Position numbers and translations under genes: made by a program | The notes under the pieces: model-generated | Told to the model about the DNA's origin: nothing | Database searches by the model: none | Seen by the model: the letters and a program-made list of their open reading frames with translations, nothing else | Shown: positions 1-5,546 of the stretch, piece after piece | Layout of the letters: each line of letters starts with the position of its first letter | Position numbering within the stretch: position 1 is the first letter of the stretch | Assembly (NCBI GenBank): GCA_944391365.1 | Contig: CALXTH010000153.1 | Coordinates: forward strand, 1 to 5,768 | Origin: an uncultured Alphaproteobacteria bacterium | GTDB taxonomy: Bacteria; Pseudomonadota; Alphaproteobacteria; RF32; CAG-239 | Reading direction: 5' to 3' | DNA length: 5,768 nt

Positions 1-2
1 GC

Positions 3-638
3 CCGGCCGGTTATGCCTCCTCATGCCCTTACGGCTATACCTCAACCACCAGCAAACGCTGCTCTTGCGGCCTGACCTCGGGAACTTGCTACAAATGCAA
101 ATCATCTCCTTCTTATCCCTCCTCTTCTTCTGGTGGCTGGAATAGTTCTTCCTCATCCTCAGGCGGTTGGAACAGCTCATCTTCTTCGTCCTCATCTGGA
201 AGTCATAGCAGTTCTTCATCTTCCAGCTCGTCTTCAAGCTCCAGCAGCTCTTCATCTTCCAGTTCTGGATCTCCAACTCCTCCTCATACACACAGTTACA
301 CTTGTCCTACCAATTATATAAGAGGAAAAAGTCAATGTGGTGTTGGAGAATACATAAACTGGACTCAAGCAACTTGTTCTTGTGGAGAAAAAGAACCCTA
401 CCCCACTGAATGTTCAACATGTTGGAAAAAAACCAGTTGCATGGGAAGCGGATGTGGCGACTGCTGCGATGATTCTGGACTTTGCGGACAAGGTTCATAT
501 TCTGAATGCAAAAAGAAATATCCCTCTCTTCCCAGTTGTTCATCAGCAAAAACAACCGACTGCGCCGGAGGAACATGGTCTATGCGCTATTGCATGGGAG
601 ATGGAAGCGGGGCCATTGCCGGATCTTGCAAATGGTAA
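3..638 (+). CDS. Cys-rich, polyserine secreted/surface protein (C-terminal part, 5' truncated by window edge)
   Basis: The frame is open from base 3 to a TAA at 636-638 and gives 211 residues with no start, so the gene begins left of the window. Three parts are visible. First is a Cys module of roughly 33 residues (C-P-x2-Y ... C-S-C-G ... C-x2-C). Next is a linker at bases 120-272 with two SGGWN repeats, an 8-serine run and an uninterrupted 20-serine run (207-266). Last is a 112-residue tail with 16 cysteines that starts with the same C-P-x2-Y ... CSCG ... C-x2-C arrangement. In total 21 of 211 residues are Cys. The serines use mixed TCN and AGY codons, so the tract is kept at protein level and is not a DNA microsatellite. 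The ORF with ATG at 441 is only an internal methionine. Disulfide-rich modules and a flexible Ser linker suggest an exported surface or adhesive protein, but this is inference: no signal peptide or anchor lies inside the window and I do not recognise a named family. Confidence 0.8.
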   Translation, partial: PAGYASSCPYGYTSTTSKRCSCGLTSGTCYKCKSSPSYPSSSSGGWNSSSSSSGGWNSSSSSSSSGSHSSSSSSSSSSSSSSSSSSSSGSPTPPHTHSYTCPTNYIRGKSQCGVGEYINWTQATCSCGEKEPYPTECSTCWKKTSCMGSGCGDCCDDSGLCGQGSYSECKKKYPSLPSCSSAKTTDCAGGTWSMRYCMGDGSGAIAGSCKW

Positions 639-704
639 TTTCCTCCAATTGTTTTTTATAAAAAATATCATAGCTATAATTCATCAGCATCTGACTACTA
701 AAAC

Positions 705-744
705 AAAAAATCCGGGTATTTTTCTAAATACCCGGATAATTTTT
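705..744. terminator. Bidirectional intrinsic terminator between convergent genes
   Basis: A perfect 12-bp stem (710-721 with 726-737) closes a TTCT tetraloop. It is followed on the plus strand by five T (740-744) and on the minus strand by six T (the A-run 705-710). It lies about 70 nt after the plus-strand Cys-rich gene and about 250 nt after tilS, so it can stop transcripts from both sides. Confidence 0.85.
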
Positions 745-873
745 GACAGAAAATGCCTTTTAACAGAAGAACTACTCGTTTTTGAAAAACATCACCAGTA
801 ATCTGTTTCAAACGAAAAATCTCATTTGCTAGCCTATCCCCCCCCAACTCTCCGCCAACTCTATCTGAGCATC

Positions 874-927
874 GCGCCTCCTTATCCCCAATTCCTCAAC
901 AGCTAACCGATCGGATCAAACGGCGCC
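874..927. repeat. Dispersed repeat, diverged copy (partner 5547-5600)
   Basis: This 54-nt stretch aligns without gaps to 5547-5600, with 43 of 54 identities by hand count. Shared blocks include GCGCCTC, CTCAAC, CTAACCGA and the final GCGCC. Its right end runs into a hairpin CAAACGG-CGC-CCGTTTG (917-933) that occupies the place of CAAGCTG-CGC-CAGCTTG in the partner. Confidence 0.7.
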
Positions 928-934
928 CGTTTGT

Positions 935-951
935 CGACCTGCCTCAGGTCG
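935..951. repeat. Small palindromic hairpin unit
   Basis: CGACCTG-CCT-CAGGTCG forms a perfect 7-bp stem with a 3-nt loop. It is followed at 954-962 by CCAGCTTGC, a 9-mer that also occurs at 1002-1010, 5538-5546 and 5599-5607, each time as part of or just after such a hairpin. Confidence 0.65.
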
Positions 952-983
952 CGCCAGCTTGCCCCAATCAACCAACAGCAAAA

Positions 984-1010
984 CGACCGGGTCAAGCTGC
1001 GCCAGCTTGC
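984..1010. repeat. 27-nt palindromic repeat overlapping the tilS 3' end
   Basis: These 27 bases are identical to 5581-5607 in the same orientation. The core is the hairpin CAAGCTG-CGC-CAGCTTG (993-1009), preceded by GACCGGGTC. Read on the minus strand, the element encodes the last five tilS residues (QAGAA) and its TGA stop at 992-994. Size and structure resemble REP-like or other small palindromic elements that tolerate insertion in genes. I cannot name the family. Confidence 0.85.
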
Positions 1011-2065
1011 AACAGCTTCCGGCGCAATTTATAAGGCAAATCAACATGGGCATATTCGGGATGCGCGTTGACAAACGCCTCCCAGTCTTTTTTCAACAAA
1101 ACCGAACTTCGCCCGAGCGTTTCCGACACAATCCAAATTTGCTGCCGAAAAGGAAAAATCTCACATCCGCCAAGCGTACACCCTTTGAAACTTCTCTCAG
1201 ACAACATAATCATCAAACGCTTCAACTCAGCCGCTTCCGGAATATAATCACGCTGCCCGCACCGCCGCAATAACTCAGCCAAAACCCGAAACTTCATCTC
1301 CTCCGGCCAGCTGGCAAAAAGACTCATCTTAAAAGAAAAACCGGCACCGTTCCACACCCTGACCCCGGCGGAAATCCGAGCCTGCACCTCGCTTTCCACA
1401 AAAGCCCGCGTCTCGGAAAGAACAGCCGCCGTCTTGGCCAGACGAGCCTCACTCAGCCCGAGCTCTTTTTCCAGAACCGGTAAGAACTGACGGATTTTCA
1501 CCCGCAAAAAATCATCATTCCGATTTGACGGATCTTCCACCCAGCGCACCCCCCGCTCTGTCAAATAAGCCCTCAATTCCTCAGGAGTCTTATCCAGCTG
1601 CGGACGAATAATCATCAGCCCGCCCCGCTCGCTCACCGGCAAAATCCCGCTCAGACCATATACCCCGCTGCCCCGGATTAAACGCAGCAAAAAGGTTTCC
1701 GCCTGATCCCGACGATGATGCCCTGTTGCCAACACCCGCACTCTGTTCGCCAAACACCATTCCGCCAACAGACGATACCTGGCTTCCCGGGCAGCCTCCT
1801 CAATTCCGTGCACGGGCTTAGCCCCCTCCCAACATAAAAGATGATGCTCAATCCCATAACCACGCATCACTTCCGCCACATATTGCGCCTCTTGGAACGA
1901 TTCAGGGCGCAAACCATGGTCCACTGTCAGCGCCACCACCCGCCGCCCGCAACTTGTTGCCCATTCATGCAGACGCAAAACCAAAGCCAGCGAGTCTGCC
2001 CCGCCGGACACACCCGCTGCAACAACCTTGTCATCAATCTGATATTTTTCAAAAAAGCGCTGCAT
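992..2065 (-). CDS. tilS: tRNA(Ile)-lysidine synthase TilS
   Basis: TilS ligates lysine to C34 of tRNA-Ile(CAU) using ATP. This changes both codon reading (AUG to AUA) and aminoacylation identity, and it acts in the cytosol. The 357-residue product has the N-type ATP pyrophosphatase P-loop SGGADS (20-25), TVDHGLRPES (47-56), EAAREARY (90-97), GHHRRDQAETFLLRLIRGSG (115-134) and the EDPSN...LRVKIR segment (177-192). A C-terminal domain of about 150 residues follows. In length it falls between the short (about 310) and long (about 430) family members. The start is the ATG 9 nt after the cpoB stop. An AAAAGG Shine-Dalgarno at 2071-2076 overlaps the cpoB stop, so the two genes are probably translationally coupled. 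Two oddities: the usual HHxDDQAET reads HHRRDQAET here, and the last five residues and stop come from a dispersed palindromic repeat (984-1010). The native C-terminus may therefore have been replaced or trimmed. Confidence 0.96.
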   Translation of the reverse strand: MQRFFEKYQIDDKVVAAGVSGGADSLALVLRLHEWATSCGRRVVALTVDHGLRPESFQEAQYVAEVMRGYGIEHHLLCWEGAKPVHGIEEAAREARYRLLAEWCLANRVRVLATGHHRRDQAETFLLRLIRGSGVYGLSGILPVSERGGLMIIRPQLDKTPEELRAYLTERGVRWVEDPSNRNDDFLRVKIRQFLPVLEKELGLSEARLAKTAAVLSETRAFVESEVQARISAGVRVWNGAGFSFKMSLFASWPEEMKFRVLAELLRRCGQRDYIPEAAELKRLMIMLSERSFKGCTLGGCEIFPFRQQIWIVSETLGRSSVLLKKDWEAFVNAHPEYAHVDLPYKLRRKLLQAGAA

Positions 2066-2074
2066 TCCGGCCTT

Positions 2075-2959
2075 TTATTTGCACTTGAGCGCCGTTGCCG
2101 CCTTTTTGGCCTTGTCCAATAAAGACTTCTCAGCTTTCGGAAACTCAGAAGGCAACGCCAGATAAGCCGTACAGGCCTCAGCTTTTTTATCCAGCTTCTG
2201 CATGGACACCCCGAGTTTATACATGCTGTCCGCTCCTTTATTCCCGTCTTTATAATTTTTATACCCTTTGCCGAAAGCCACGGCCGCCTTGGCAAACTCT
2301 TCCCGGCTGAAATAAACTTCCCCCAGCCAGTACTGCGCATTTCCGGCCAGCTTATCTTTCGGATAATCTTTCAAAATCAAATTAAAATCTTTCTCAGCTT
2401 CGTTGTACTTTTTAGCATTAAAAGCATCCAGCCCGGACTGATAAACCTCCTTGACACTTCTCTTCTTTGCATCCGGCTTTTTCTTTTCCGGTAAAGCAAG
2501 CGGAGCCAATTCCTCTCCTGTCACAGCCTCACCGGCAACAGATTTTGGCGCATTCTGGGCAACCGGCGCGTCATAGCGTTTAGACTTTGCATTTGTTCCA
2601 ATTCCGCTTCCCTTAACCGGCTTCCCCTCCAAAAGCTTAAAACGAACATCAATATCCTGATTCATCAGCTTAAAACGCTCATCAACCTTTTTAAACTGAT
2701 ATTCCAGCTCATCCATCCGCCCCGAAACTTTGCGAACATCTTCTTCCAGCTGGCTCAGCCGCTGCTGAACATTCCCCGAAGCCTGCCCGGAAAAATCAGA
2801 ATCATTTTTCTCGCGATAAATCTGCCGCTGCAAAACAGCCAAATCCTCCCGCAAATCCTCGACTTCCCGACTCAAAGACTTCACCGTCTGCGCCGACACA
2901 TCCGGAACCGACAACACCATTGAAATGATTGCCAGAGAAAAAAACGTCCACTTTCCCAT
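2075..2959 (-). CDS. cpoB: Cell division coordinator CpoB / Tol-Pal system protein YbgF
   Basis: CpoB is a periplasmic protein that, in E. coli, binds TolA and links Tol-Pal constriction to septal peptidoglycan synthesis. The 294-residue product begins with a signal peptide (MGKW, a hydrophobic stretch to about residue 18, cleavage after VSA at 23). It continues with a heptad-rich coiled coil (about 25-112, the trimerisation region of the family) and a Lys/Ala/Pro-rich linker (about 113-168). It ends with tandem TPR helices (about 170-290, including YQSGLDAFNAKKYNEAEKDF and AQYWLGEVYF). The start at 2959 is chosen because GAGG at 2966-2969 sits 6 nt upstream of it; ATG 2962 is the alternative, one residue longer. 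Upstream ATGs at 2971 and 3013 lack a Shine-Dalgarno and would bury the signal peptide. It lies between pal and tilS, as usual in alphaproteobacteria. Confidence 0.94.
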   Translation of the reverse strand: MGKWTFFSLAIISMVLSVPDVSAQTVKSLSREVEDLREDLAVLQRQIYREKNDSDFSGQASGNVQQRLSQLEEDVRKVSGRMDELEYQFKKVDERFKLMNQDIDVRFKLLEGKPVKGSGIGTNAKSKRYDAPVAQNAPKSVAGEAVTGEELAPLALPEKKKPDAKKRSVKEVYQSGLDAFNAKKYNEAEKDFNLILKDYPKDKLAGNAQYWLGEVYFSREEFAKAAVAFGKGYKNYKDGNKGADSMYKLGVSMQKLDKKAEACTAYLALPSEFPKAEKSLLDKAKKAATALKCK

Positions 2960-2994
2960 CATTGACCTCATGCAAGCTTTGTTAACCTGAACAA

Positions 2995-3023
2995 ACTCTA
3001 AAACAAAAACCACATTTACTCAA
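2995..3023 (-). promoter_or_regulatory. Candidate internal promoter for cpoB-tilS
   Basis: On the minus strand TTGAGT (3018-3023) and TAGAGT (2995-3000) are separated by exactly 17 nt, each matching 4 of 6 consensus positions. It sits just after the pal terminator and would start a transcript about 30 nt before the cpoB ATG. Both boxes are only moderate matches. Confidence 0.35.
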
Positions 3024-3042
3024 GCACAATCTTCAAAATATC

Positions 3043-3080
3043 AAAAAAAGAGCGCCCGTCAAAAACAGAGCGCCCCTTTT
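3043..3080 (-). terminator. Terminator/attenuator between pal and cpoB
   Basis: Read on the minus strand, two copies of GGGCGCTC (3068-3075 and 3050-3057) flank a 10-nt loop. The octamer is nearly self-complementary, so the copies pair along all 8 positions using two G-U pairs. The flanking AAAAG and T-run extend the stem to about 13 bp, and seven T follow (A-run 3043-3049). It should stop part of the pal transcript and keep cpoB-tilS levels below pal. Confidence 0.65.
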
Positions 3081-3097
3081 CCAAAACAAGAGCCAAA

Positions 3098-3562
3098 TTA
3101 TTCGGCAGCCTTGACAACCGTAACGGCACGACGATTCTGAGCCCAGGCCGCTTCATTGTTACCCAACACAGCCGGTCTTTCCTTGCCGTAAGAAATTGTT
3201 GAAATTCTGTCAGCGGCAATTCCCTGAGAAATCAGATACTGTTTCACCGCATTGGCGCGACGCTCACCCAGAGCCAGGTTGTACTCTCTCGTACCTCTTT
3301 CATCGCAGTGGCCCTGAACGATAACATCAACATTCTCATTCTTCTTCAGCCATTCAACCTGTGTCTGCAAAACTTCTACGGCATTGTTAGACAAGGCAGA
3401 GCTGTCAAAAGCAAAGAAGACTCTGTCTTCGGCATTTGCCATAAAATCACGTGCCTCTTTCGTTGCACATTCGGCGCCGCCGAACAGTCCGCCGTTGGAA
3501 TCAAAAGCAGAACATCCGGATACAAATGCCAGAGCACAGAACAAACTTAAAAGCTTTTTCAT
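3098..3562 (-). CDS. pal: Peptidoglycan-associated lipoprotein Pal
   Basis: Pal is an outer-membrane lipoprotein that binds peptidoglycan and TolB. With TolA/CpoB it drives outer-membrane constriction at division. The 154-residue product has a lipoprotein signal peptide (MKKLLSLF...) ending in the lipobox FVSGC with acylated Cys17, followed by Ser18, compatible with outer-membrane sorting. A short flexible linker follows. The OmpA-like domain runs from about 47 to 151: VFFAFDSSAL (48-57), the GHCDERGTREYN motif (84-95) with the diaminopimelate-contacting Asp87, and AQNRRA (141-146) with the conserved arginines. GGAG at 3570-3573, 7 nt upstream, supports the ATG at 3562. Length is normal for the family. 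The next gene upstream on the same strand is not tolB but an unknown gene with its own terminator, so pal must start its own transcript here. Confidence 0.97.
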   Translation of the reverse strand: MKKLLSLFCALAFVSGCSAFDSNGGLFGGAECATKEARDFMANAEDRVFFAFDSSALSNNAVEVLQTQVEWLKKNENVDVIVQGHCDERGTREYNLALGERRANAVKQYLISQGIAADRISTISYGKERPAVLGNNEAAWAQNRRAVTVVKAAE

Positions 3563-3583
3563 TTTATTTCTCCATATGGTTTT

Positions 3584-3610
3584 TTTATAATTTAATTGTC
3601 AAACAATTAA
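3584..3610 (-). promoter_or_regulatory. Putative pal promoter with overlapping palindrome (candidate operator)
   Basis: A minus-strand TATAAA (3584-3589) lies 21 nt upstream of the pal ATG and can serve as a -10 box. Immediately upstream, 3592-3610 is a perfect palindrome, TTAATTGT-CAA-ACAATTAA (8-bp arms), covering the spacer and reaching the -35 position. No good -35 hexamer exists at the proper distance. A TTGACA inside the palindrome is only 7 nt from TATAAA. A repressor or activator site is possible, but AT-rich sequence can give such palindromes by chance. Confidence 0.35.
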
Positions 3611-3684
3611 TGCACTTTCTAACTTAAGCAATAAAAGTTAAATTTTCAACAACAAAATCAACAAGCGCAATTTTTTTTGCCTAA

Positions 3685-3720
3685 CAACAAAAAAACGGAG
3701 TACTGTCTGTACTCCGTTTA
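3685..3720 (-). terminator. Intrinsic terminator of the unknown gene 3722-4495
   Basis: A perfect 11-bp stem (3693-3703 with 3709-3719) with a 5-nt loop begins within 3 nt of the stop codon. On the minus strand it is followed by a T-rich run (from the A-run at about 3689-3695). It isolates this gene from pal. Confidence 0.85.
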
Positions 3721-3721
3721 C

Positions 3722-4495
3722 TCAGGAAACACGGATATAATTACACTGTCCCAGGTTCTTAAGCATAAAAAAAATCGACATAATGTAAAGTTTCTGAGAA
3801 ACATCTCTGCCAATCTCACACTGTTTGGCATCCAGAACCCACATTTTTCCCGAATTCAAAGACATCACCACAAACCGGAGATGCCCGTCTTTCCCTCTGC
3901 AGGGCCGGCAGCGTGCCGCTTTAATCTCGACCCGCAAATGGCTCAGGTGCAAAAAACATTCCACAATCTGCACATCGCCGGAATATTTCAGCTTCAAACA
4001 CGCCGCCAGTTTGTCAAACGCAACAGCTGACTTTTTGCTGTCCAGCCAGTCATCATTGTCAAGCAAAAGCTCCTGATGATAACCGCCGCCTTTCAAAGCA
4101 TGCAAAAAATAAGTCTGCGATGCCAAAACCCGCTTAGCCAGACGTTGATATCTGCCGCTGTTTTTCGATTCCCGAAAAGAAGCGACATAATTATAACATC
4201 CGGCCTCCGCATCACTAACCACCAAAAAATCTTCAATATAATCAGGTTTACCCTTTTTGGTTCCCAGATCATAAAAATAAAGATTCCATTCCTGTGGTTT
4301 CTGCAGCTGAAACAATGCACCGTCAGGCAAAGCATTTCTTGTCCCGAAAGCATTGATATTATGCGTTTCGCAAAACTTTTTTACTTTTTCTTCAAAAGGC
4401 TCGCGCCGGCTGACCGGTGAAGAATAAGCCTGACTGGAAGCATTTGAACAACTGTAATGCAAATTTGCTGTAATAGGTGCGCCTTGCTGTGCCAT
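3722..4495 (-). CDS. Hypothetical protein, paralogue of 4627-5394 (family not recognised)
   Basis: The product is a 257-residue soluble protein with no signal peptide or membrane segment, so it is probably cytosolic. I do not recognise a known family. It is clearly related to the next gene upstream. Residues 116-167 match that protein's 120-170 (Q-R-x-A-x-R ... TY ... G-x-Y ... LLL ... WL ... AF ... LAA, about 18 identities with one gap). A later H-x-R ... LN-x-G ... C ... RD series matches at the same spacing (205-231 against 202-232). Starts also agree (MAQQ against MAGQ). A CRPC pair (196-199) is absent from the paralogue, so it is not a conserved metal site. The gene has its own promoter (4545-4573) and terminator (3685-3720). 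No Shine-Dalgarno precedes the ATG, which lies in an A/T-only leader. Because of its isolation and its location at the expected tolB-pal junction, I infer a lineage-specific accessory gene. Confidence 0.85.
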   Translation of the reverse strand: MAQQGAPITANLHYSCSNASSQAYSSPVSRREPFEEKVKKFCETHNINAFGTRNALPDGALFQLQKPQEWNLYFYDLGTKKGKPDYIEDFLVVSDAEAGCYNYVASFRESKNSGRYQRLAKRVLASQTYFLHALKGGGYHQELLLDNDDWLDSKKSAVAFDKLAACLKLKYSGDVQIVECFLHLSHLRVEIKAARCRPCRGKDGHLRFVVMSLNSGKMWVLDAKQCEIGRDVSQKLYIMSIFFMLKNLGQCNYIRVS

Positions 4496-4544
4496 AATAC
4501 TAAAAAAATTATATTGTTTAACTTAATAATATCAAAACAAACCT

Positions 4545-4573
4545 TTTATATCATATTTTCAAAATTTTGTCAA
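4545..4573 (-). promoter_or_regulatory. Sigma70-type promoter of the unknown gene 3722-4495
   Basis: On the minus strand, TTGACA (4568-4573) and TATAAA (4545-4550) are separated by exactly 17 nt, a near-consensus promoter. The transcript would start around 4538, giving a leader of about 43 nt that is almost purely A/T and has no Shine-Dalgarno. Confidence 0.75.
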
Positions 4574-4583
4574 CAATAAAGAC

Positions 4584-4620
4584 AAAAAAAAGAGCTGCCT
4601 TTCCGACAACTCTTTTCTTT
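4584..4620 (-). terminator. Intrinsic terminator of the unknown gene 4627-5394
   Basis: GAGTTGTC (minus, 4605-4612) pairs with GGCAGCTC (4592-4599) around a GGAAA loop, including two G-U pairs. The stem is extended by flanking A/T and followed by eight T (A-run 4584-4591). It sits 7 nt after the stop and only 11 nt from the -35 box of the next gene's promoter. Confidence 0.8.
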
Positions 4621-4626
4621 TTTTGG

Positions 4627-5394
4627 TCAGTCAACACGTTCAAAGACCAACGGCTTCTCTTGTTTTTTGCGCAAATAAATCAACCCTGTCTGCACAAAAT
4701 CCCGATTTTCCGGTTTGCAAACCAGCTTATCCCAGCTCTGAATCTGGATCATACCATTATTCAAATCACAAATCATCGCCCACCGCTGATGTTTCTGCAT
4801 ACCAACACACCAGGCCAAAGGAATAACTTTGCCGCCATCTGGCATAACTCTGCCACAAGACATTCCGGCTTCAGGCAAATCATCATAATATGCAGCCAAA
4901 AGACTAAAAGCCTTTTTGACACTCTCAGCATTCAGCCACCCCTCATGTTTAAGCAGCAAAACCGGTTGATAATCACCATCCACAATCCGGACCAGATACG
5001 TCTCGGCATAAACCAAACGATTCGCCCTCCTCTGAAAAGCATTGCAAACCCACCGGGACGACAAACCGACAAAATATGGCTTTACCGGAGCTTCGGAAAA
5101 ACGAACAGCCTCCACCCCCTCAAAAAAGATTGGCAACTCTTCATCTCCGCCAATAATCGTAATCCTTTCCCGCCAGTGAGCCCCAACTGCAACTTGTATG
5201 ATCTCTCCGTCCTGAATATGCTCAAAAGCACAATAACGGGAAAAAGCCCTACTCATAAACAATTCAACTCTGTCTGCCGGAGAAAGAAAAATCTCCGCCT
5301 TCTCACGACGCATTTTGTGTAATGCCATAAACGAAGTACTGACACATTTCAAATGTCTGTGCGCCAAACTTAGCGCAACTTCTTGTCCAGCCAT
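4627..5394 (-). CDS. Hypothetical protein, paralogue of 3722-4495 (family not recognised)
   Basis: The product is a 255-residue soluble protein with no signal peptide or membrane segment and no recognised family. The reading frame is open up to an ATG at 5490, but I start at 5394 (MAGQEV...) for two reasons. This N-terminus aligns with the paralogue's MAQQG start, and a near-consensus promoter (5440-5468) lies inside the longer version. The region most conserved with the paralogue is 120-170 (FQRRANR ... ETY ... LLL ... GWL ... KAF ... LAA). A second block, H-x-R ... LN-x-G ... C ... RD, is at 202-232. The N-terminal third is weakly similar apart from an F-x(n)-PDG/QDG-like turn. The leader lacks a Shine-Dalgarno. 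The gene is a single-gene unit with its own terminator (4584-4620), placed head-to-tail with its paralogue. The pair probably arose by an old tandem duplication followed by strong divergence. Confidence 0.85.
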   Translation of the reverse strand: MAGQEVALSLAHRHLKCVSTSFMALHKMRREKAEIFLSPADRVELFMSRAFSRYCAFEHIQDGEIIQVAVGAHWRERITIIGGDEELPIFFEGVEAVRFSEAPVKPYFVGLSSRWVCNAFQRRANRLVYAETYLVRIVDGDYQPVLLLKHEGWLNAESVKKAFSLLAAYYDDLPEAGMSCGRVMPDGGKVIPLAWCVGMQKHQRWAMICDLNNGMIQIQSWDKLVCKPENRDFVQTGLIYLRKKQEKPLVFERVD

Positions 5395-5439
5395 AATTAT
5401 ATATGTATTAATTAAACAAAAAAATAAAATATCTTTTCT

Positions 5440-5468
5440 TGTATAACTACATTTCGTCCTTTTGTCAA
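5440..5468 (-). promoter_or_regulatory. Sigma70-type promoter of the unknown gene 4627-5394
   Basis: On the minus strand, TTGACA (5463-5468) and TATACA (5440-5445) have a 17-nt spacer. A transcript would start near 5433, leaving a leader of about 39 nt before the ATG at 5394. Spacing and leader length nearly equal those of the paralogue's promoter. Confidence 0.65.
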
Positions 5469-5521
5469 TAATTATTCTACAATTAACCACCGGAACACTC
5501 CGCCGTCCCTGTCATCAACCC

Positions 5522-5546
5522 GCGGGGCTCCCCGCCACCAGCTTGC
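5522..5546. repeat. Palindromic hairpin unit with CCAGCTTGC tail
   Basis: GCGGG-GCTC-CCCGC (5522-5535) forms a 5-bp GC stem and is followed by CCAGCTTGC (5538-5546), the same tail as after the hairpin at 935-951. Compared with the block at 841-927, this hairpin plus tail looks like an extra inserted unit. Confidence 0.55.

Larger units (their letters stand above)
745..991. other. Intergenic region with no gene, rich in palindromic repeats
   Basis: No frame here looks coding. The left part (745-840) is AT-rich and featureless apart from a weak inverted repeat around 777-820. From about 841 the composition shifts to C-rich with few G, as in the repeat block at 5494-5607. Three small hairpins follow: 917-933, 935-951 and 993-1009. 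On the minus strand this would be the tilS 3' UTR. Confidence 0.6.

Noticed and set aside
207..266. Serine tract as a DNA microsatellite for phase variation
   Set aside because: Codons TCT, TCA, TCC, TCG, AGC and AGT are mixed without a constant repeat unit, so slippage is unlikely.
307..576. 89-codon minus-strand open frame
   Set aside because: It is the antisense shadow of the Cys-rich gene.
382..801. 139-codon plus-strand open frame
   Set aside because: It overlaps the Cys-rich gene in another frame and reads through its terminator hairpin; it has no coding signature.
777..820. Loose inverted repeat (CGTTTTTGAAAAAC with GTTTCAAACG) as a tilS terminator
   Set aside because: The pairing needs bulges and no T-run follows on the minus strand; the hairpin at 705-744 is a much better terminator.
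841..1010. Possible CRISPR array from repeated short palindromes
   Set aside because: Spacing is irregular, units differ in sequence and length, and there are no regular spacers; the dispersed partner copy at 5494-5607 fits small palindromic elements instead.
1927..2340. 137-codon minus-strand open frame spanning cpoB and tilS
   Set aside because: It is an out-of-frame shadow; both real genes here have clear family motifs in their own frames.
3016..3219. 67-codon minus-strand frame overlapping the pal 3' end
   Set aside because: It is out of frame with pal and runs through the intergenic terminator; there is no supporting signal.
4567..5322. 251-codon plus-strand open frame
   Set aside because: It lies opposite the minus-strand paralogue gene, whose frame has homology, a promoter and a terminator. 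The plus-strand frame starts in a terminator region and has no recognisable protein character.
5395..5490. N-terminal extension of the unknown gene to ATG 5490
   Set aside because: It would contain the TTGACA-N17-TATACA promoter, has no counterpart in the paralogue and is AT-rich without a Shine-Dalgarno.
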